Positions 34,915 to 44,398 of a DNA stretch of 64,000 bases are shown one piece after another; positions within the stretch are counted from its first letter, which is position 1, and each line of letters opens with the position of its first letter. The position numbers were made by a program, and so were the translations under genes. This DNA is from Gp13-AA77 sp035946575 (GTDB lineage Bacteria > Acidobacteriota > Terriglobia > UBA7540): the NCBI GenBank assembly GCA_035946575.1, contig DASYZG010000104.1:32978-96977 (forward strand), in the 5' to 3' direction. The notes under the pieces were generated by a model, which was not told where the DNA came from, made no database searches, and was given only the letters and a program-made list of their open reading frames with translations.

Positions 34915-37290
34915 TTGTCGGCAGGATTCTCGCGCGCCGCCCCCCGAAACGCGCTATCAGCATTGGCCGCGGCCGCGCTGGTGTTGCCGGCCGCGATTTC
35001 GCACGGCGAGGTTGTAACCCGGGATCGGACTGCGGCTCTCTGTGCCCTCCGTGGCCAAGTGAAGCCAGCGCACACGAGGCCGCAGCAAACGCCGACGAAC
35101 TCCGCCGACTTCTTCCCGGTCGCGGTCTGGTACAGCGGCGGCACCGCGCGCGCTCCCATGATGAGTCCTCGGGACGCGTCGAGCGCCGCGCAATGGGGCC
35201 ACGATCTGGATCAGATCAAGGCTACAGGGTTCAACACCGTCAAGTGCTGGGTGGATTGGGCGACGGCCGAGCCCAAGCCCGGCGTTTTCAATTTCGATAA
35301 TCTTGACCTGCTGATGAAGCTTGCGCAGGAGCGCGGCCTGCGCGTAATCGTCCAGATCTACACGGACTCGGCCCCGGACTGGGTCGGCATCCGCTACCCT
35401 GACGGACGGTTTGTCGATCGCAGCGGCGCCGTGATCAATTCACAGTCCGCTCCCGGATACTGCATCGACCATGACGGCGTCCACGCCGAGATCGTGGAGT
35501 TCCTGGAGGCGCTTTCCCGCAACGCGAACCACTATCCGGCGCTCTACGGATGGGACGTCTGGAGCGAACCGCACGTCATCAATTGGGCGGACTTCCCCTA
35601 TCTGCCGGACGCCGAATTCTGCTTCTGCGCGAGCAGCCAGGCCCGGTTCCGGCAATGGCTCCGCGAAAAGTACAAGACGCTCAGCGCGCTGAACGCTGCC
35701 TGGTACCGCCGCTTCACGAACTGGGATGAAGTCCTGCCGCCGCGCTTCTCCACCATCCTCTCCTACGCCGATTACCTGGACTGGCGCGCTTTCATTGACG
35801 ACAAGTTGGCGGGAGACCTCAAGACCCGTGTTGACGCCGTTCGCAGCGCCGATTCCACGCATCCGATCACCAGTCACGCCGCCGCGCCCGGACTCTTCAC
35901 CTCGCCCGCCGATGGATATGGCGAGCCCGACGATTGGAAGATGTTTGCGAACGCCGACTTCTTCGGCACCTCACTCTATCCCAAGCACTCCGAGTCCACC
36001 CGGCCTTGGCCCTACTTGATGCTGGCTGCCGGGCTCGACTTCACGCGCTCGGCCGGTCATGCCTTCGGTAAGGGCTTCTGGATTGGGGAACTGCAGGCTG
36101 GTCAGGGCGCGACCGGAATGCGCATTGCGGGTCCGGTGACGGCTCACGACGAAGATTATTGGATGTGGCAGGCGATCGCGCACGGCGCTCGCCAGATCGC
36201 GATCTACGCCTGGTATCCCATGAGCTCGGGATTCGAGTCGAACGGCTACGGGCTGATTGATCTTGACGGAACGCTGACCGAACGCGCGCGGGCCGCGGGC
36301 CGCACGGCGCAGACGATTGAGCGCAACGCCGCAGGCTTGAATCGCGCCCAGCCCGCGCCCGCGCCTGTGGCAATCCTCTATGACCGGCTGTCTTATCTGG
36401 TGGGCGGCAGCCAATCATCACTGTCGAAGCTTGGCAATGCGGAGCGCGATTCGCTGGAGGGAATCTATCGCGCCTTTTTCGAGAAACAGATCCCGGTTGA
36501 CTTCGTCCATCCCGCGGCGCTCGCGGCGAATCACCTGGCCCAATACAAGGTCGTTTTCCTACCGTATCCGGTGATGCTTTCCGAGCGTGTCGGCGAAGCC
36601 GTCAAGGAATATATTGAGCAGGGTGGAACCGCCGTGGCCGAGGCGCGTCTGGCCTGGAACGACGAGCGCGGATTCGCCAGTCCGGTGATCCCTGGATTCG
36701 GTCTCGACCAGGTGTTCGGCGCTCGCGAGACCCTGATCCAGCCCGAGGACGAGACGCAATTGGTCATTCGGGATGCCGTCGGGTTGCCGGGACTCAAGCC
36801 GGGCGACTCCTTCCGAGGGGCCGCGTTTGAAGAGGACCTGCAGCCGGTCGCCGGCGGCAGAGTCCTGGCGAATTTCGCCGGTGGCAAGGCGGCGATGGTG
36901 GAAAAGTCCTACGGGCGGGGACGCGCTATTCTGATCGGCTCATTTGTCGGGCTCGAGTACCAGCGGAAACACGAGCCCTCAACCGGCAGGCTCCTGGTAT
37001 CACTGGCCGAGGCCGCAGGAGTGGAACCGGAAGTGAAGGTCTCGGGCGCGGGGACCTCGGAGTTTGAAGTCCGTCGGCTCGTGAGCGACGATCAACAGTT
37101 CATGTTTGCCTTCAATCACGGCGCGAGCGCCACCAATGCCGCCATCTCGCTGCATTTGCCGTGGAAGGCAAGGGCCCGCGACGTTGTGACGGATCAGGAT
37201 GTACCGGTCCAGGTAAATGGCCGCGAAACCATCCTGCAAAAGAGATTTGATCCTGACGGCATTTGGGTGGTCCGACTGCAGGAGCGATGA
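34915..37290 (+). CDS. Secreted GH42 beta-galactosidase-like glycosidase
   Basis: A 791-residue secreted glycosidase of the GH42 (beta-galactosidase) type. TTG 34915 is used because GGAGGTGA at 34903-34910 precedes it, overlapping the SIS stop; a signal peptide follows (ALSALAAAALVLPAAISHG, about residues 13-31). The barrel starts near residue 67 (FFPVAVWYSGG). The acid/base Glu218 sits in WDVWSEPH; Glu392 in FWIGELQAG is the likely nucleophile. A trimerisation/beta-sandwich domain follows (APVAILYDRLSYLVGG, then the flavodoxin-like middle). Residues 41-49 are encoded by a 17-base stretch identical to palindrome R3 (see 35038-35054), before the catalytic barrel. The substrate is inferred from the fold. 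It is second in the SIS-GH42-ROK-MFS operon. Confidence 0.88.
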   Translation: MSAGFSRAAPRNALSALAAAALVLPAAISHGEVVTRDRTAALCALRGQVKPAHTRPQQTPTNSADFFPVAVWYSGGTARAPMMSPRDASSAAQWGHDLDQIKATGFNTVKCWVDWATAEPKPGVFNFDNLDLLMKLAQERGLRVIVQIYTDSAPDWVGIRYPDGRFVDRSGAVINSQSAPGYCIDHDGVHAEIVEFLEALSRNANHYPALYGWDVWSEPHVINWADFPYLPDAEFCFCASSQARFRQWLREKYKTLSALNAAWYRRFTNWDEVLPPRFSTILSYADYLDWRAFIDDKLAGDLKTRVDAVRSADSTHPITSHAAAPGLFTSPADGYGEPDDWKMFANADFFGTSLYPKHSESTRPWPYLMLAAGLDFTRSAGHAFGKGFWIGELQAGQGATGMRIAGPVTAHDEDYWMWQAIAHGARQIAIYAWYPMSSGFESNGYGLIDLDGTLTERARAAGRTAQTIERNAAGLNRAQPAPAPVAILYDRLSYLVGGSQSSLSKLGNAERDSLEGIYRAFFEKQIPVDFVHPAALAANHLAQYKVVFLPYPVMLSERVGEAVKEYIEQGGTAVAEARLAWNDERGFASPVIPGFGLDQVFGARETLIQPEDETQLVIRDAVGLPGLKPGDSFRGAAFEEDLQPVAGGRVLANFAGGKAAMVEKSYGRGRAILIGSFVGLEYQRKHEPSTGRLLVSLAEAAGVEPEVKVSGAGTSEFEVRRLVSDDQQFMFAFNHGASATNAAISLHLPWKARARDVVTDQDVPVQVNGRETILQKRFDPDGIWVVRLQER
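35038..35054 (+). repeat. CACAGAGG half-palindrome inside a coding gene (R7)
   Basis: CTCTGTGCCCTCCGTGG, identical over 17 bases to one arm of R3 (18081-18097). It lies in frame within the region between the signal peptide and catalytic barrel of the GH42 gene and causes no stop. Confidence 0.6.
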
Positions 37291-37389
37291 TCCCGGGAGC
37301 GAGGGCATCCTTGCCCGTTTTGATGAGCTTTGGCTGTGCGTTAAGAAGGCGGGCAGGGTGCTCGCGTCCCGGGACGCGTCCCCCAAAAT

Positions 37390-38301
37390 ATGAACCGCGC
37401 CGTGTTGGCGGCTGATCTCGGCGGGACCAAGATTGCCGCGGCTCGCGTCGAGCAGAGCGGCCGCATCACCGATCGACTCGTGTCTGCGACGCCGTCTGAG
37501 GGCGGTCTGGCGGTCGTTGATGTGCTCACGCATCTGCTGCGCCGACTGCCGGCAAAGGGAGTTTGTGCCCTCGGCGTAGATGTTCCCGGCTTGGCAGGTT
37601 CCGACGGAAACGTCTGGGCGCCGAATATTCCCGGCTGGGAGCGGATGCCTCTCGGCCGGACGCTCGCCCGCCGATTCCGCCTGCCCGTCTTGGTGGAGAG
37701 CGATCGCAATGCTTTCGTGACCGGCGAAGCTTGGCTCGGCTCGGCACGCCATCGTCGCGATGTGGTCTTCGTGACCATCGGAACGGGCATCGGTGCGGGA
37801 ATTATCAGCGGCGGGCGCCTGATTCGTGGCCACGCCGAACTCGCCGGATGTCTCGGCTGGATGGCGACTCGCGGTCGTTATCTTCCCGAGTACAGAGCCG
37901 TAGGGTGTCTCGAAACGCACGCCGCCGGGCCCGGAATCGCGCTCGCAGCTAAGCGCGTGTTCGGTCGCACGATGGACACTCGGGAAGTGGTGGCGTTCGC
38001 GCGACGCGGGAATCGCAGGGCGAGGGAAGTGATCCGCGAGGCAGGCCGCGATCTGGGACGTGCTCTGGCCAATGTCGTAGACCTGCTGAATCCCGAGATG
38101 ATCATAGTGGGCGGAGGCGCCGCCGCAGCGGGAAATCTGTTGCTCGATCCCGCGCGGGAGGAGTTGAAGCGCTGGGCGCAGCCGCTCGCCGCCCGGCAAA
38201 TGCGCATCCGCCGCAGCCGTTTGGGATGGCGCGTCGGGCTGCTGGGCATCGCCAGGCTCTGCTTTGACCGTTTCCAAACTGAGAAAGGCGAACCCCAGTG
38301 A
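37390..38301 (+). CDS. ROK-family sugar kinase
   Basis: A 303-residue cytosolic ROK kinase that probably phosphorylates the sugar made by the GH42 enzyme. The phosphate loop DLGGTKI is at residues 9-15. The catalytic Asp105 is in ESDRNAF (often NDANA), with the second phosphate loop TIGTGIGAG at 129-137 and GHAELAG at 147-153. The C-terminal block NPEMIIVGGGAAAAGNLLL is typical. The family's zinc motif (CxCGxxGC) is reduced to a single Cys (VGCLETHA), so structural zinc may be absent. It starts 100 bases after the GH42 stop; its own stop overlaps the MFS start. A repressor role is unlikely: no N-terminal DNA-binding domain. Confidence 0.9.
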   Translation: MNRAVLAADLGGTKIAAARVEQSGRITDRLVSATPSEGGLAVVDVLTHLLRRLPAKGVCALGVDVPGLAGSDGNVWAPNIPGWERMPLGRTLARRFRLPVLVESDRNAFVTGEAWLGSARHRRDVVFVTIGTGIGAGIISGGRLIRGHAELAGCLGWMATRGRYLPEYRAVGCLETHAAGPGIALAAKRVFGRTMDTREVVAFARRGNRRAREVIREAGRDLGRALANVVDLLNPEMIIVGGGAAAAGNLLLDPAREELKRWAQPLAARQMRIRRSRLGWRVGLLGIARLCFDRFQTEKGEPQ

Positions 38302-39506
38302 CATCGGAAACCGGCGGCAGCGCCGTTCATCGCACGGCCCTCGTGGCATCAGTGAACGCGTGCATGTTTGTGTTCGGGATCGTGCTACTGCTCATGGGAT
38401 CGTTGCTCCCTGCTCTTCATGTCAGCAGCAACCGGGCCGGCAGCCTTGGTTCGTTTCCCTTGATCGGCATTCTCGCTGCGACCGTCTTCATCGGACCCGT
38501 TCTGGACAAGGCCGGCGCCAAGCCCGCCCTCGCGGCCGGCCTGGCGCTGATCGCCGCCGCGCTCGCCGTGATGCCCGCGCTTGCCAGCTTCCCTGCCCTG
38601 GCTGCGGCAGCGCTTATCTACGGCCTCGGCGGCGGCGTGCTGAACACCGCGACCAACGCCCTGATCTCCAGCCTGAATGCCACGGGTCGCGGCGCGGCCC
38701 TTAATCTGCTGGGTTTTTCGTTCAGTCTTGGAGCTATCAGCGCACCGCTGCTGATGTCCTTGCTCGCTGGCCGATTCCCACCCCCAACGGTACTGCGGAT
38801 TCTGGCCATCGCTCCCGCCGCGGTGCTGATCGCCGTCGTGGCGCTGCGCTTTCCGCCCCCCGTGCTCTCCGGCACTCCGCTCCGCAGCCTGCTCAGAGTA
38901 CTAAGTCACCCGATGGTTTGGCTGATCGGGCTGCTTCTGTTCTTTGAGTCCGGCGACGAGAACTGCATGTTCGTTTGGGCCGCCAGAACGGTCAGGGAAA
39001 TGTTGCATCTCGCCGCTGGGCGCGCGGACCTCGCTCTGGTCGGACTCAGCGTCGCGCTGGGCGTGGGACGTTTACTGGCCGCGCTCTGGCTCGATTGGCT
39101 CGGCAGCCGTAATGTTCTGCTTCTCGCCGCCGCAGTCACGATTACCGGAGTGGTCGTGGCGCGCAGTTATGAAACCTTCGGCGCCCTGATCGCCGGATTC
39201 GCCGTGATCGGGCTCGGAATGTCGGCCACTTTTCCCACGGCGCTGGGGCTGGTCGGAGATCAGTTCCCGAGCGAAACCGGCACGGTGTTTGGGACGGTGA
39301 TGACCGTGGCTCTGGTTGGCGGATCGTCGGGACCGGTGGTCGGCGGCTGGCTGGCAAGCTCAGACCCGGCCAGAGTGCTGCTGGTGCCGGTGACCGCCGC
39401 GGCGGCGATCGCGATTCTCACTTTGATCGTTTCGCACTACGGCTGCGGCAGCACCGGCAGTGCCGCCATGTTGACGGCGGACGGATCGTCGCGGAGTTTG
39501 ATGTAA
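38298..39506 (+). CDS. MFS sugar transporter (FucP-like)
   Basis: A 402-residue inner-membrane permease of the major facilitator superfamily, related to fucose/glucose permeases. The GTG at 38298 overlaps the ROK stop by four bases (GTGA), which fixes translational coupling. Twelve or so hydrophobic segments are seen, e.g. ALVASVNACMFVFGIVLLLM, AAALIYGLGGGVLNTATNAL and LIVSHYGCG-like at the end. The loop VFIGPVLDKAGAKPALAAGL fits the MFS G-x-x-x-D-(R/K)-x-G motif between segments 2 and 3. It is last in the operon. Its last 70 bases overlap, tail to tail, the 807-residue gene on the other strand. The likely role is uptake of the GH42 or SIS product. Confidence 0.87.
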   Translation: MTSETGGSAVHRTALVASVNACMFVFGIVLLLMGSLLPALHVSSNRAGSLGSFPLIGILAATVFIGPVLDKAGAKPALAAGLALIAAALAVMPALASFPALAAAALIYGLGGGVLNTATNALISSLNATGRGAALNLLGFSFSLGAISAPLLMSLLAGRFPPPTVLRILAIAPAAVLIAVVALRFPPPVLSGTPLRSLLRVLSHPMVWLIGLLLFFESGDENCMFVWAARTVREMLHLAAGRADLALVGLSVALGVGRLLAALWLDWLGSRNVLLLAAAVTITGVVVARSYETFGALIAGFAVIGLGMSATFPTALGLVGDQFPSETGTVFGTVMTVALVGGSSGPVVGGWLASSDPARVLLVPVTAAAAIAILTLIVSHYGCGSTGSAAMLTADGSSRSLM

Positions 39507-41860
39507 AGTACGGTGCCGTTCGGCCGCGGCACGCTCAGGCTGGCGTCCACAAACCCCGCCGGAACGGGAATGTTCTTGGCAAACTGCGGGTCCGATGCGA
39601 CCGAGTCAATCAGGAAGAGATTGGCGCCGCTCAGCGTGCACGGTTGATCGATTTTATCCGGACAACGCACTTCTTTGAGCGATGGCAGGCGCACCAACGT
39701 AGCGAGTGGCTGCCAATCGCCCTCGGTGCCTGCGTCATCGGCGGCGCGGAATTGCAGCGGTCCAAAAGCCGACGGTCCGAAGGCCTTCGCCGGATCGAGT
39801 GTCGCCAGCACGGTGGCGGCATCCTCCATGGTCAGCGTGCCGTCTGCCAGGCTGAGCAGCGCATGGAACGATCCGTCCGTGCTCGCGACCTCGATCTTCT
39901 CGCTGCGCCCGAAGGCCGCGGGCACGTCTGATTTGAGCACAAAGACGATCTGGCCGCTCTGCGGCAATTCGTCCCCGTTGCCCAGATGGATCGCCGAAGG
40001 CATCGCGCCCAATTGCACTTCCTTGCTCACCAGCGTGACCTTGGGTCGTGGCCCTTCCACAATGGTCTCAAGGTCTTGTACGCGGCCGTCCTTCAGCGTT
40101 ATCTTCGCCGTCAGACTCTGGCCGGCCGAGAGCGCGGGCGAAACCGCCGGAGCCTTCAGGGTCAACTGGTCTTTGCCCTTCTGGTGCCTCAAGCCGGCCG
40201 GAGCGAAGTGAATACTCCCCAGATCGAGCCCGGCAACTTCGTCAAGGCGAGTTCCGCTCAGCACGCCTTGAGCGTCGCCGGCGTGGATCGCGAATTCATC
40301 GATGTGGCCTTCCTCGGAATACGCCTGGAGTGCGATCTTTGCCGGGTCGTCGTCTCCGTACTCGCGGACCAGCAGCGTCATGGGGCCCGCCTTGGCGCTT
40401 TTGAGATCCGCCTGGACCTGTAGTTCTGCCGGCTTGAGCAGCTTCCACGTCGTCGTGATGTCCTTCCCCTCCGCTTCCAGCGTAATCTCTTCGGCGCAGC
40501 AGGCGTCATCGGATTCCAAATCGAGTGTGTCTTCACGGCCCACAACCAGCGAGTGCTGATCGTCGGGCGTGGTCTTCCAGGCCGCCGATGGCCCGGGAAC
40601 CCTCAGATGGAATCCCGGGCCGTCGAACGCTTTGAAACCCCAAAACCCACGCAGGACGCCGGTGAGGACGGCGCCGAGCTCGTCAGGCCTGGCAGCGCTC
40701 GCGTCAATCACAAAACCGCCTTGCGACGCGTCTGCCACCGCTGGCAGTTTCACAATCTGACCAGACTTTTCTTTGAGCTGAAGCGTGATTTCGTGCGCGT
40801 ACTGGGTTGAGAAGACCAGCGGCGCCCCCTCGACCGGCAGGACCAGTTTCGGCTTCTCCAGGCAATAGACCGCCTTGGGGTCTACCGGCCGCAGCGGCGG
40901 CAGTTGAGCGGACTCCACCGCCGGCAGTCCGACCACGAGCACGGATTTCGGATTGCGGAACGACGGCGGACTGTTGAGCTTCAGATTCAGTTCGTCGTCT
41001 TTGGGCAAGGCCAGCGCCGGAATGTACTGGTAGACCGCGGTGTGAATGTTGCCCATGATTTTCACCACGTCCACCACCGCGCCCACATAGGCGCTGTAGT
41101 AGCCGCCGCCCGCCATGGGCGTGGACGCCACGGCAGTGATCAGGTCGGCCGAAGGACCGCTGGTGAGCGCCGCCACCATCGACTGGCTGTGCTGATCGTC
41201 CAGCACCAGGTCGTCGGAACCCGACATCAGACAGGAGGCCTGCTCCTCCACCGGCTTCTCGAAGCAGTCTTCATTCAACTTGATTTTCAAGCTGCGGGCG
41301 AGCATGGTGGAGCGCGTCTTGAGATCGGCCGCGTCGGTATCGGAGGTTTCGCGAACTTCTCTCAGGAATTCATCCAGGCGCGAGCGATTCAGGGCCGCCT
41401 CGTTCAAGTCCTGTGTGACGCGCACGAAGGCGCCCGGCCTTCCGCGCACGGCGTTGCGCAGCGTGCTGAAATCGCCGCCCGTTTGCGGCGCCAGGAACAG
41501 CAAGGCCTGCTGCGCGCCCTTGGGAACCGTGATTTCGATGCCTTCTTCGCGCTCCCGCTGGCTCCAGGTGTCGGCCCGCGTGAACCAGCCCTCAGGCGGG
41601 GGGTTGGTGGTGCCCCGGAGAAACGCGCCGACCAGCAGGTAGCGCGCGGACTGGTCCTCGGGAAGATCCGCGTGCACCCACAGCCGGTCGCCTTCGACAA
41701 GGTTGGGAACTTCGGAGATCGGCAACGACTTGTTGCCGCGAATCACCTTCACCTCAAGGGGCGGGCCGGCGAGATCGAAGCTGGACGCACTCGCCCGCGC
41801 CCACGGGATCATCAGGGCCAGTGAGAGCGCCGGACCAAGAAGGAGACGGTAAGTTCTCAT
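39437..41860 (-). CDS. Large secreted protein of unknown function
   Basis: An 807-residue exported protein. The signal peptide is at residues 1-24 (RLLLGPALSLALMIPWARAS). The first 350 residues are mixed alpha/beta, with a run of helices (LNRSRLDEFLREVRETSDTDAADL) and Cys pairs (NEDCFEKPVEEQASC). The rest is mainly beta, with Ig-like or IPT-like segments (LQADLKSAKAGPMTLLVREY; SLTAKITLKDGRVQDLET), suggesting a multi-domain surface protein. I recognise no catalytic motif and do not assign a function. Its stop lies inside the MFS gene (70-base overlap, tail to tail). The ATG at 41860 gives a good signal peptide, so the start seems right. Confidence 0.75.
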   Translation of the reverse strand: MRTYRLLLGPALSLALMIPWARASASSFDLAGPPLEVKVIRGNKSLPISEVPNLVEGDRLWVHADLPEDQSARYLLVGAFLRGTTNPPPEGWFTRADTWSQREREEGIEITVPKGAQQALLFLAPQTGGDFSTLRNAVRGRPGAFVRVTQDLNEAALNRSRLDEFLREVRETSDTDAADLKTRSTMLARSLKIKLNEDCFEKPVEEQASCLMSGSDDLVLDDQHSQSMVAALTSGPSADLITAVASTPMAGGGYYSAYVGAVVDVVKIMGNIHTAVYQYIPALALPKDDELNLKLNSPPSFRNPKSVLVVGLPAVESAQLPPLRPVDPKAVYCLEKPKLVLPVEGAPLVFSTQYAHEITLQLKEKSGQIVKLPAVADASQGGFVIDASAARPDELGAVLTGVLRGFWGFKAFDGPGFHLRVPGPSAAWKTTPDDQHSLVVGREDTLDLESDDACCAEEITLEAEGKDITTTWKLLKPAELQVQADLKSAKAGPMTLLVREYGDDDPAKIALQAYSEEGHIDEFAIHAGDAQGVLSGTRLDEVAGLDLGSIHFAPAGLRHQKGKDQLTLKAPAVSPALSAGQSLTAKITLKDGRVQDLETIVEGPRPKVTLVSKEVQLGAMPSAIHLGNGDELPQSGQIVFVLKSDVPAAFGRSEKIEVASTDGSFHALLSLADGTLTMEDAATVLATLDPAKAFGPSAFGPLQFRAADDAGTEGDWQPLATLVRLPSLKEVRCPDKIDQPCTLSGANLFLIDSVASDPQFAKNIPVPAGFVDASLSVPRPNGTVLYIKLRDDPSAVNMAALPVLPQP

Positions 41861-41968
41861 GTGACATTTGGATGCAATTTCGACCTTGTCGGTGGTGCCG
41901 GGATTCGGGGGCCACGCGTCTGAGGAAGGAGATTTCAGTTTGCGATCAGTCGCGTGATTTCCCGGGGC

Positions 41969-42604
41969 CTAGCGCGCGGGGGCAAAGCGCCGGTCGTTGA
42001 TTTTCAGCCGGTTCAGAGTTGTGCGGATGAATTTGGCCAGTTCTTCGGAGGCTGCAAGCGGCGCTCGATTCGCCTTCGACGGCTGCGGCCGAACGCACTG
42101 CAAGTCGCCGCTGGTTTTGCCAGCGTACGTGATCTCGGTGCGGGTCCCGAAAGAAGTTGACTTGGCACAGAATCCCGTCGGAATCCTGCTGACGTCACCA
42201 ATCTGTTCAACGAAACGCCGCAGCGTGACCGCGTCGATGGTCCCCGCAGGAAATTGTTGCGACCGCGACTGCCGGGCGCCGCCAGCGCCCCTCCCGATCT
42301 CCGCCGTGGCGCTGCCGTCGTTGTGAATCACCAGCCGGTAGCCGACGCTGTTCGTAGAATGCGACTCGGTTATGACGGCCAGGATGCTCTCAGCGCCACT
42401 TGATTGTTCCCCAGCCGGCAAGCTGCCCTGGAGAGGCGCCGTGCTCGACCGCGGAACCACTCCCGGGCTGGCCCGAAGACCGCTGGCGAGCACGAGACCC
42501 ATCGCAGCGGCGGGTAGCAGACAGACTCTCCGATTGTCCCACGCCCGCTTGCTATCTCGATGAACCGCTTTCACGCCCTCACCCAGCGTCGGAGCTCTTT
42601 TCAA
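41969..42604 (-). CDS. Secreted protein of unknown function
   Basis: A 211-residue protein with a hydrophobic stretch (RRVCLLPAAAMGLVLASGL, about residues 25-43) that fits a signal after an N-terminal extension. The mature part SAESILAVITESHSTNSVGY then RLVIHNDGSATAEIG is followed by AGTIDAVTLRRFVEQIGDVS and a Cys pair (GFCAKS; LQCVRP). This layout recurs in Acidobacteria without known function. Downstream on the same strand lies nothing; upstream lies the GH39 gene, separated by nine bases, so they may be cotranscribed. The exact start is uncertain. Confidence 0.65.
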   Translation of the reverse strand: MKRAPTLGEGVKAVHRDSKRAWDNRRVCLLPAAAMGLVLASGLRASPGVVPRSSTAPLQGSLPAGEQSSGAESILAVITESHSTNSVGYRLVIHNDGSATAEIGRGAGGARQSRSQQFPAGTIDAVTLRRFVEQIGDVSRIPTGFCAKSTSFGTRTEITYAGKTSGDLQCVRPQPSKANRAPLAASEELAKFIRTTLNRLKINDRRFAPAR

Positions 42605-42613
42605 AATCTTGCG

Positions 42614-44206
42614 CTACGGCTCCGTCTCCACCAGCGCCAGCGCCTGCCCTGGAAGATTCAGCGTGACCCTGCTGTTGCGCGGTGTCAGGGCCTCGACGGC
42701 CGGCGCAGGCATCCGGGCCGATTCGCGCAATTCGCGCTGCTGCTCGCGCGACGGGAAGTCCGGACTCCCCATCTTCTTCCACGCCTCCAGCGACGATCCC
42801 TGATCGCGATCGAGGATCTCAATGCGGACCCGGCGCTGGTTGCGCCCGAGGCCGCGAAGATCGAGCGTGATCTGTTTCGGAGTCCCCTGGCCGCCGGGCG
42901 GCGCGTAGTTCCACACCGCCACCGCCAGCCGCCCGTCCGGTGTCTGTGTGGCCAGCGCCTCGTCGGAGTTCAGCGCCAGGCGCCGGTTCCCGAGTTCATG
43001 CAGCATGCGGAAGGCGTTGAACGACGCCTTGGGAATGTGGCCGGCCGCGATCAGGCCAAAGCCGCCATAGAACGGGCGCTTCACCACGCCGCCCTCCTCG
43101 AAGACGTCGGAGAACGTCCAGTAAGACATCATTTCGGTGAGACCGTCGCACTGCGCGATGTTGTGGGCAAGCCAGGGCCCCATGAAGACAGAGTCGGTCA
43201 CGTCCTGCTCATTCATGTAGCTGGCGTTGTACTCGGAGATGATCAGCGGCAGTTCAGGCCGCGACGACGCCTTGATCTGATCGTGCACTTTCCTGACTGC
43301 ACGATACACCATTTGATCTCTCCGAATTTCCTCTGAGGTGCCGAAGACATTTTGGGAGGTGTCATTGGCGTAAACGTGCGTCGAAACGAAATCGACGGGC
43401 ACGTCCGCTTGGACGCAGTGCTGGATGAAGTGGTCTACCCACGCTGCCTGGGCCGTGGAAGGTCCACCCACTCGAAAGCGCGGGTCCACGCGCTTGATGG
43501 CGCGCGCGGTCACGTCGTAGAGCTGGTAATACGTCGCTTCTTGGGGATCTCCGGCCCAGAAGCCGATGTTGGGCTCGTTCCAGACCTCGAAGTACCACTG
43601 CGCCACCTCGTCGGCGCCGTAACGGGCGACGAGGTGGCGCGTGAATGCCTCAATCATGTCGCCCCAATGGTCGTAATCGCGCGGCGGCGCCACGTTCGGC
43701 TTGTACCAGAAGGGGAAGATGCTCTGCCTGGCGGCCAGCTTATCGGGCATGAAGCTGAGCTCCACAAAGGGACGAACGCCGTTCTCCAGCAGTCCGTCGT
43801 AGATCTGGTCGACATAGGAAAAGTTATAGACAGGCTTGCCGGAGCCATCTTCGTCGTACAGGCCGACTTCGTCGCCGAAGATGGCGTGAAAGCGGACGTA
43901 TTCAAATCCCGTCGCCTGCTTGACGGCCCGCAGGTCGCGGCGATAGCCGTCGCGCAGCGACAGGATCGCGCGGCCCGAGCCGAACATGCGCTCCCAGAAG
44001 TGTGGGAAGTTGTGAGCCGGCGCCTGCGCGTCGACGGCGATCGTTTCCGGCGCCTCCGCCGGCGCGCGCGCCGCGGGCGACTGCCTCGCCAGCCAAGCGA
44101 TGGGACGGGGCGCGGCAAGGGCCTGACGACGTATCCACGGTTGCCCGGCGTACACGCATAGCAGTAGAACGATCACGACTCTGGTGGCGTTTTTAGCGGC
44201 TCTCAT
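42614..44206 (-). CDS. Secreted GH39 glycoside hydrolase
   Basis: A 530-residue glycosidase of the GH39 family (beta-xylosidase/alpha-iduronidase type). The start at 44206 is set by GGGAGAAAGGA just ahead; the longer frame would add 27 residues. The signal is VVIVLLLCVYAGQPWIRRQA (residues 10-29). The barrel starts near residue 65 (HNFPHFWERMFGSGRA, a family hallmark). The acid/base Glu211 is in FEVWNEPN; the nucleophile Glu325 is in LIISEYNASY. The C-terminal beta-sandwich (LDLRGLGRNQRRVRIEILDR and NLPGQALALVE) is also typical. All catalytic residues are present. The substrate is not fixed by sequence. The divergent S53 gene lies 190 bases upstream. Confidence 0.93.
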   Translation of the reverse strand: MRAAKNATRVVIVLLLCVYAGQPWIRRQALAAPRPIAWLARQSPAARAPAEAPETIAVDAQAPAHNFPHFWERMFGSGRAILSLRDGYRRDLRAVKQATGFEYVRFHAIFGDEVGLYDEDGSGKPVYNFSYVDQIYDGLLENGVRPFVELSFMPDKLAARQSIFPFWYKPNVAPPRDYDHWGDMIEAFTRHLVARYGADEVAQWYFEVWNEPNIGFWAGDPQEATYYQLYDVTARAIKRVDPRFRVGGPSTAQAAWVDHFIQHCVQADVPVDFVSTHVYANDTSQNVFGTSEEIRRDQMVYRAVRKVHDQIKASSRPELPLIISEYNASYMNEQDVTDSVFMGPWLAHNIAQCDGLTEMMSYWTFSDVFEEGGVVKRPFYGGFGLIAAGHIPKASFNAFRMLHELGNRRLALNSDEALATQTPDGRLAVAVWNYAPPGGQGTPKQITLDLRGLGRNQRRVRIEILDRDQGSSLEAWKKMGSPDFPSREQQRELRESARMPAPAVEALTPRNSRVTLNLPGQALALVETEP

Positions 44207-44398
44207 GCAGTCCTTTCTCCCTGGCCGAGAAACGCCAGATATTGGCGAGTTTGGTACGTACCAGTTGCGTATTTTACTTTGACACACTCAACCACTTGAG
44301 CCACAATCTCATTTCGCCCTGCCATTCGGAAGCCAGGTCCGACCGGGTTTGGGATGGATCTGCGCATCAGATGTACAAAACCGCAAGAGGAAAAAACC

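Noticed and set aside
39437..39506. Coding overlap between the MFS and the 807-residue gene
   Set aside because: Tail-to-tail overlap of 70 bases; both frames look real, and such overlaps are ordinary.
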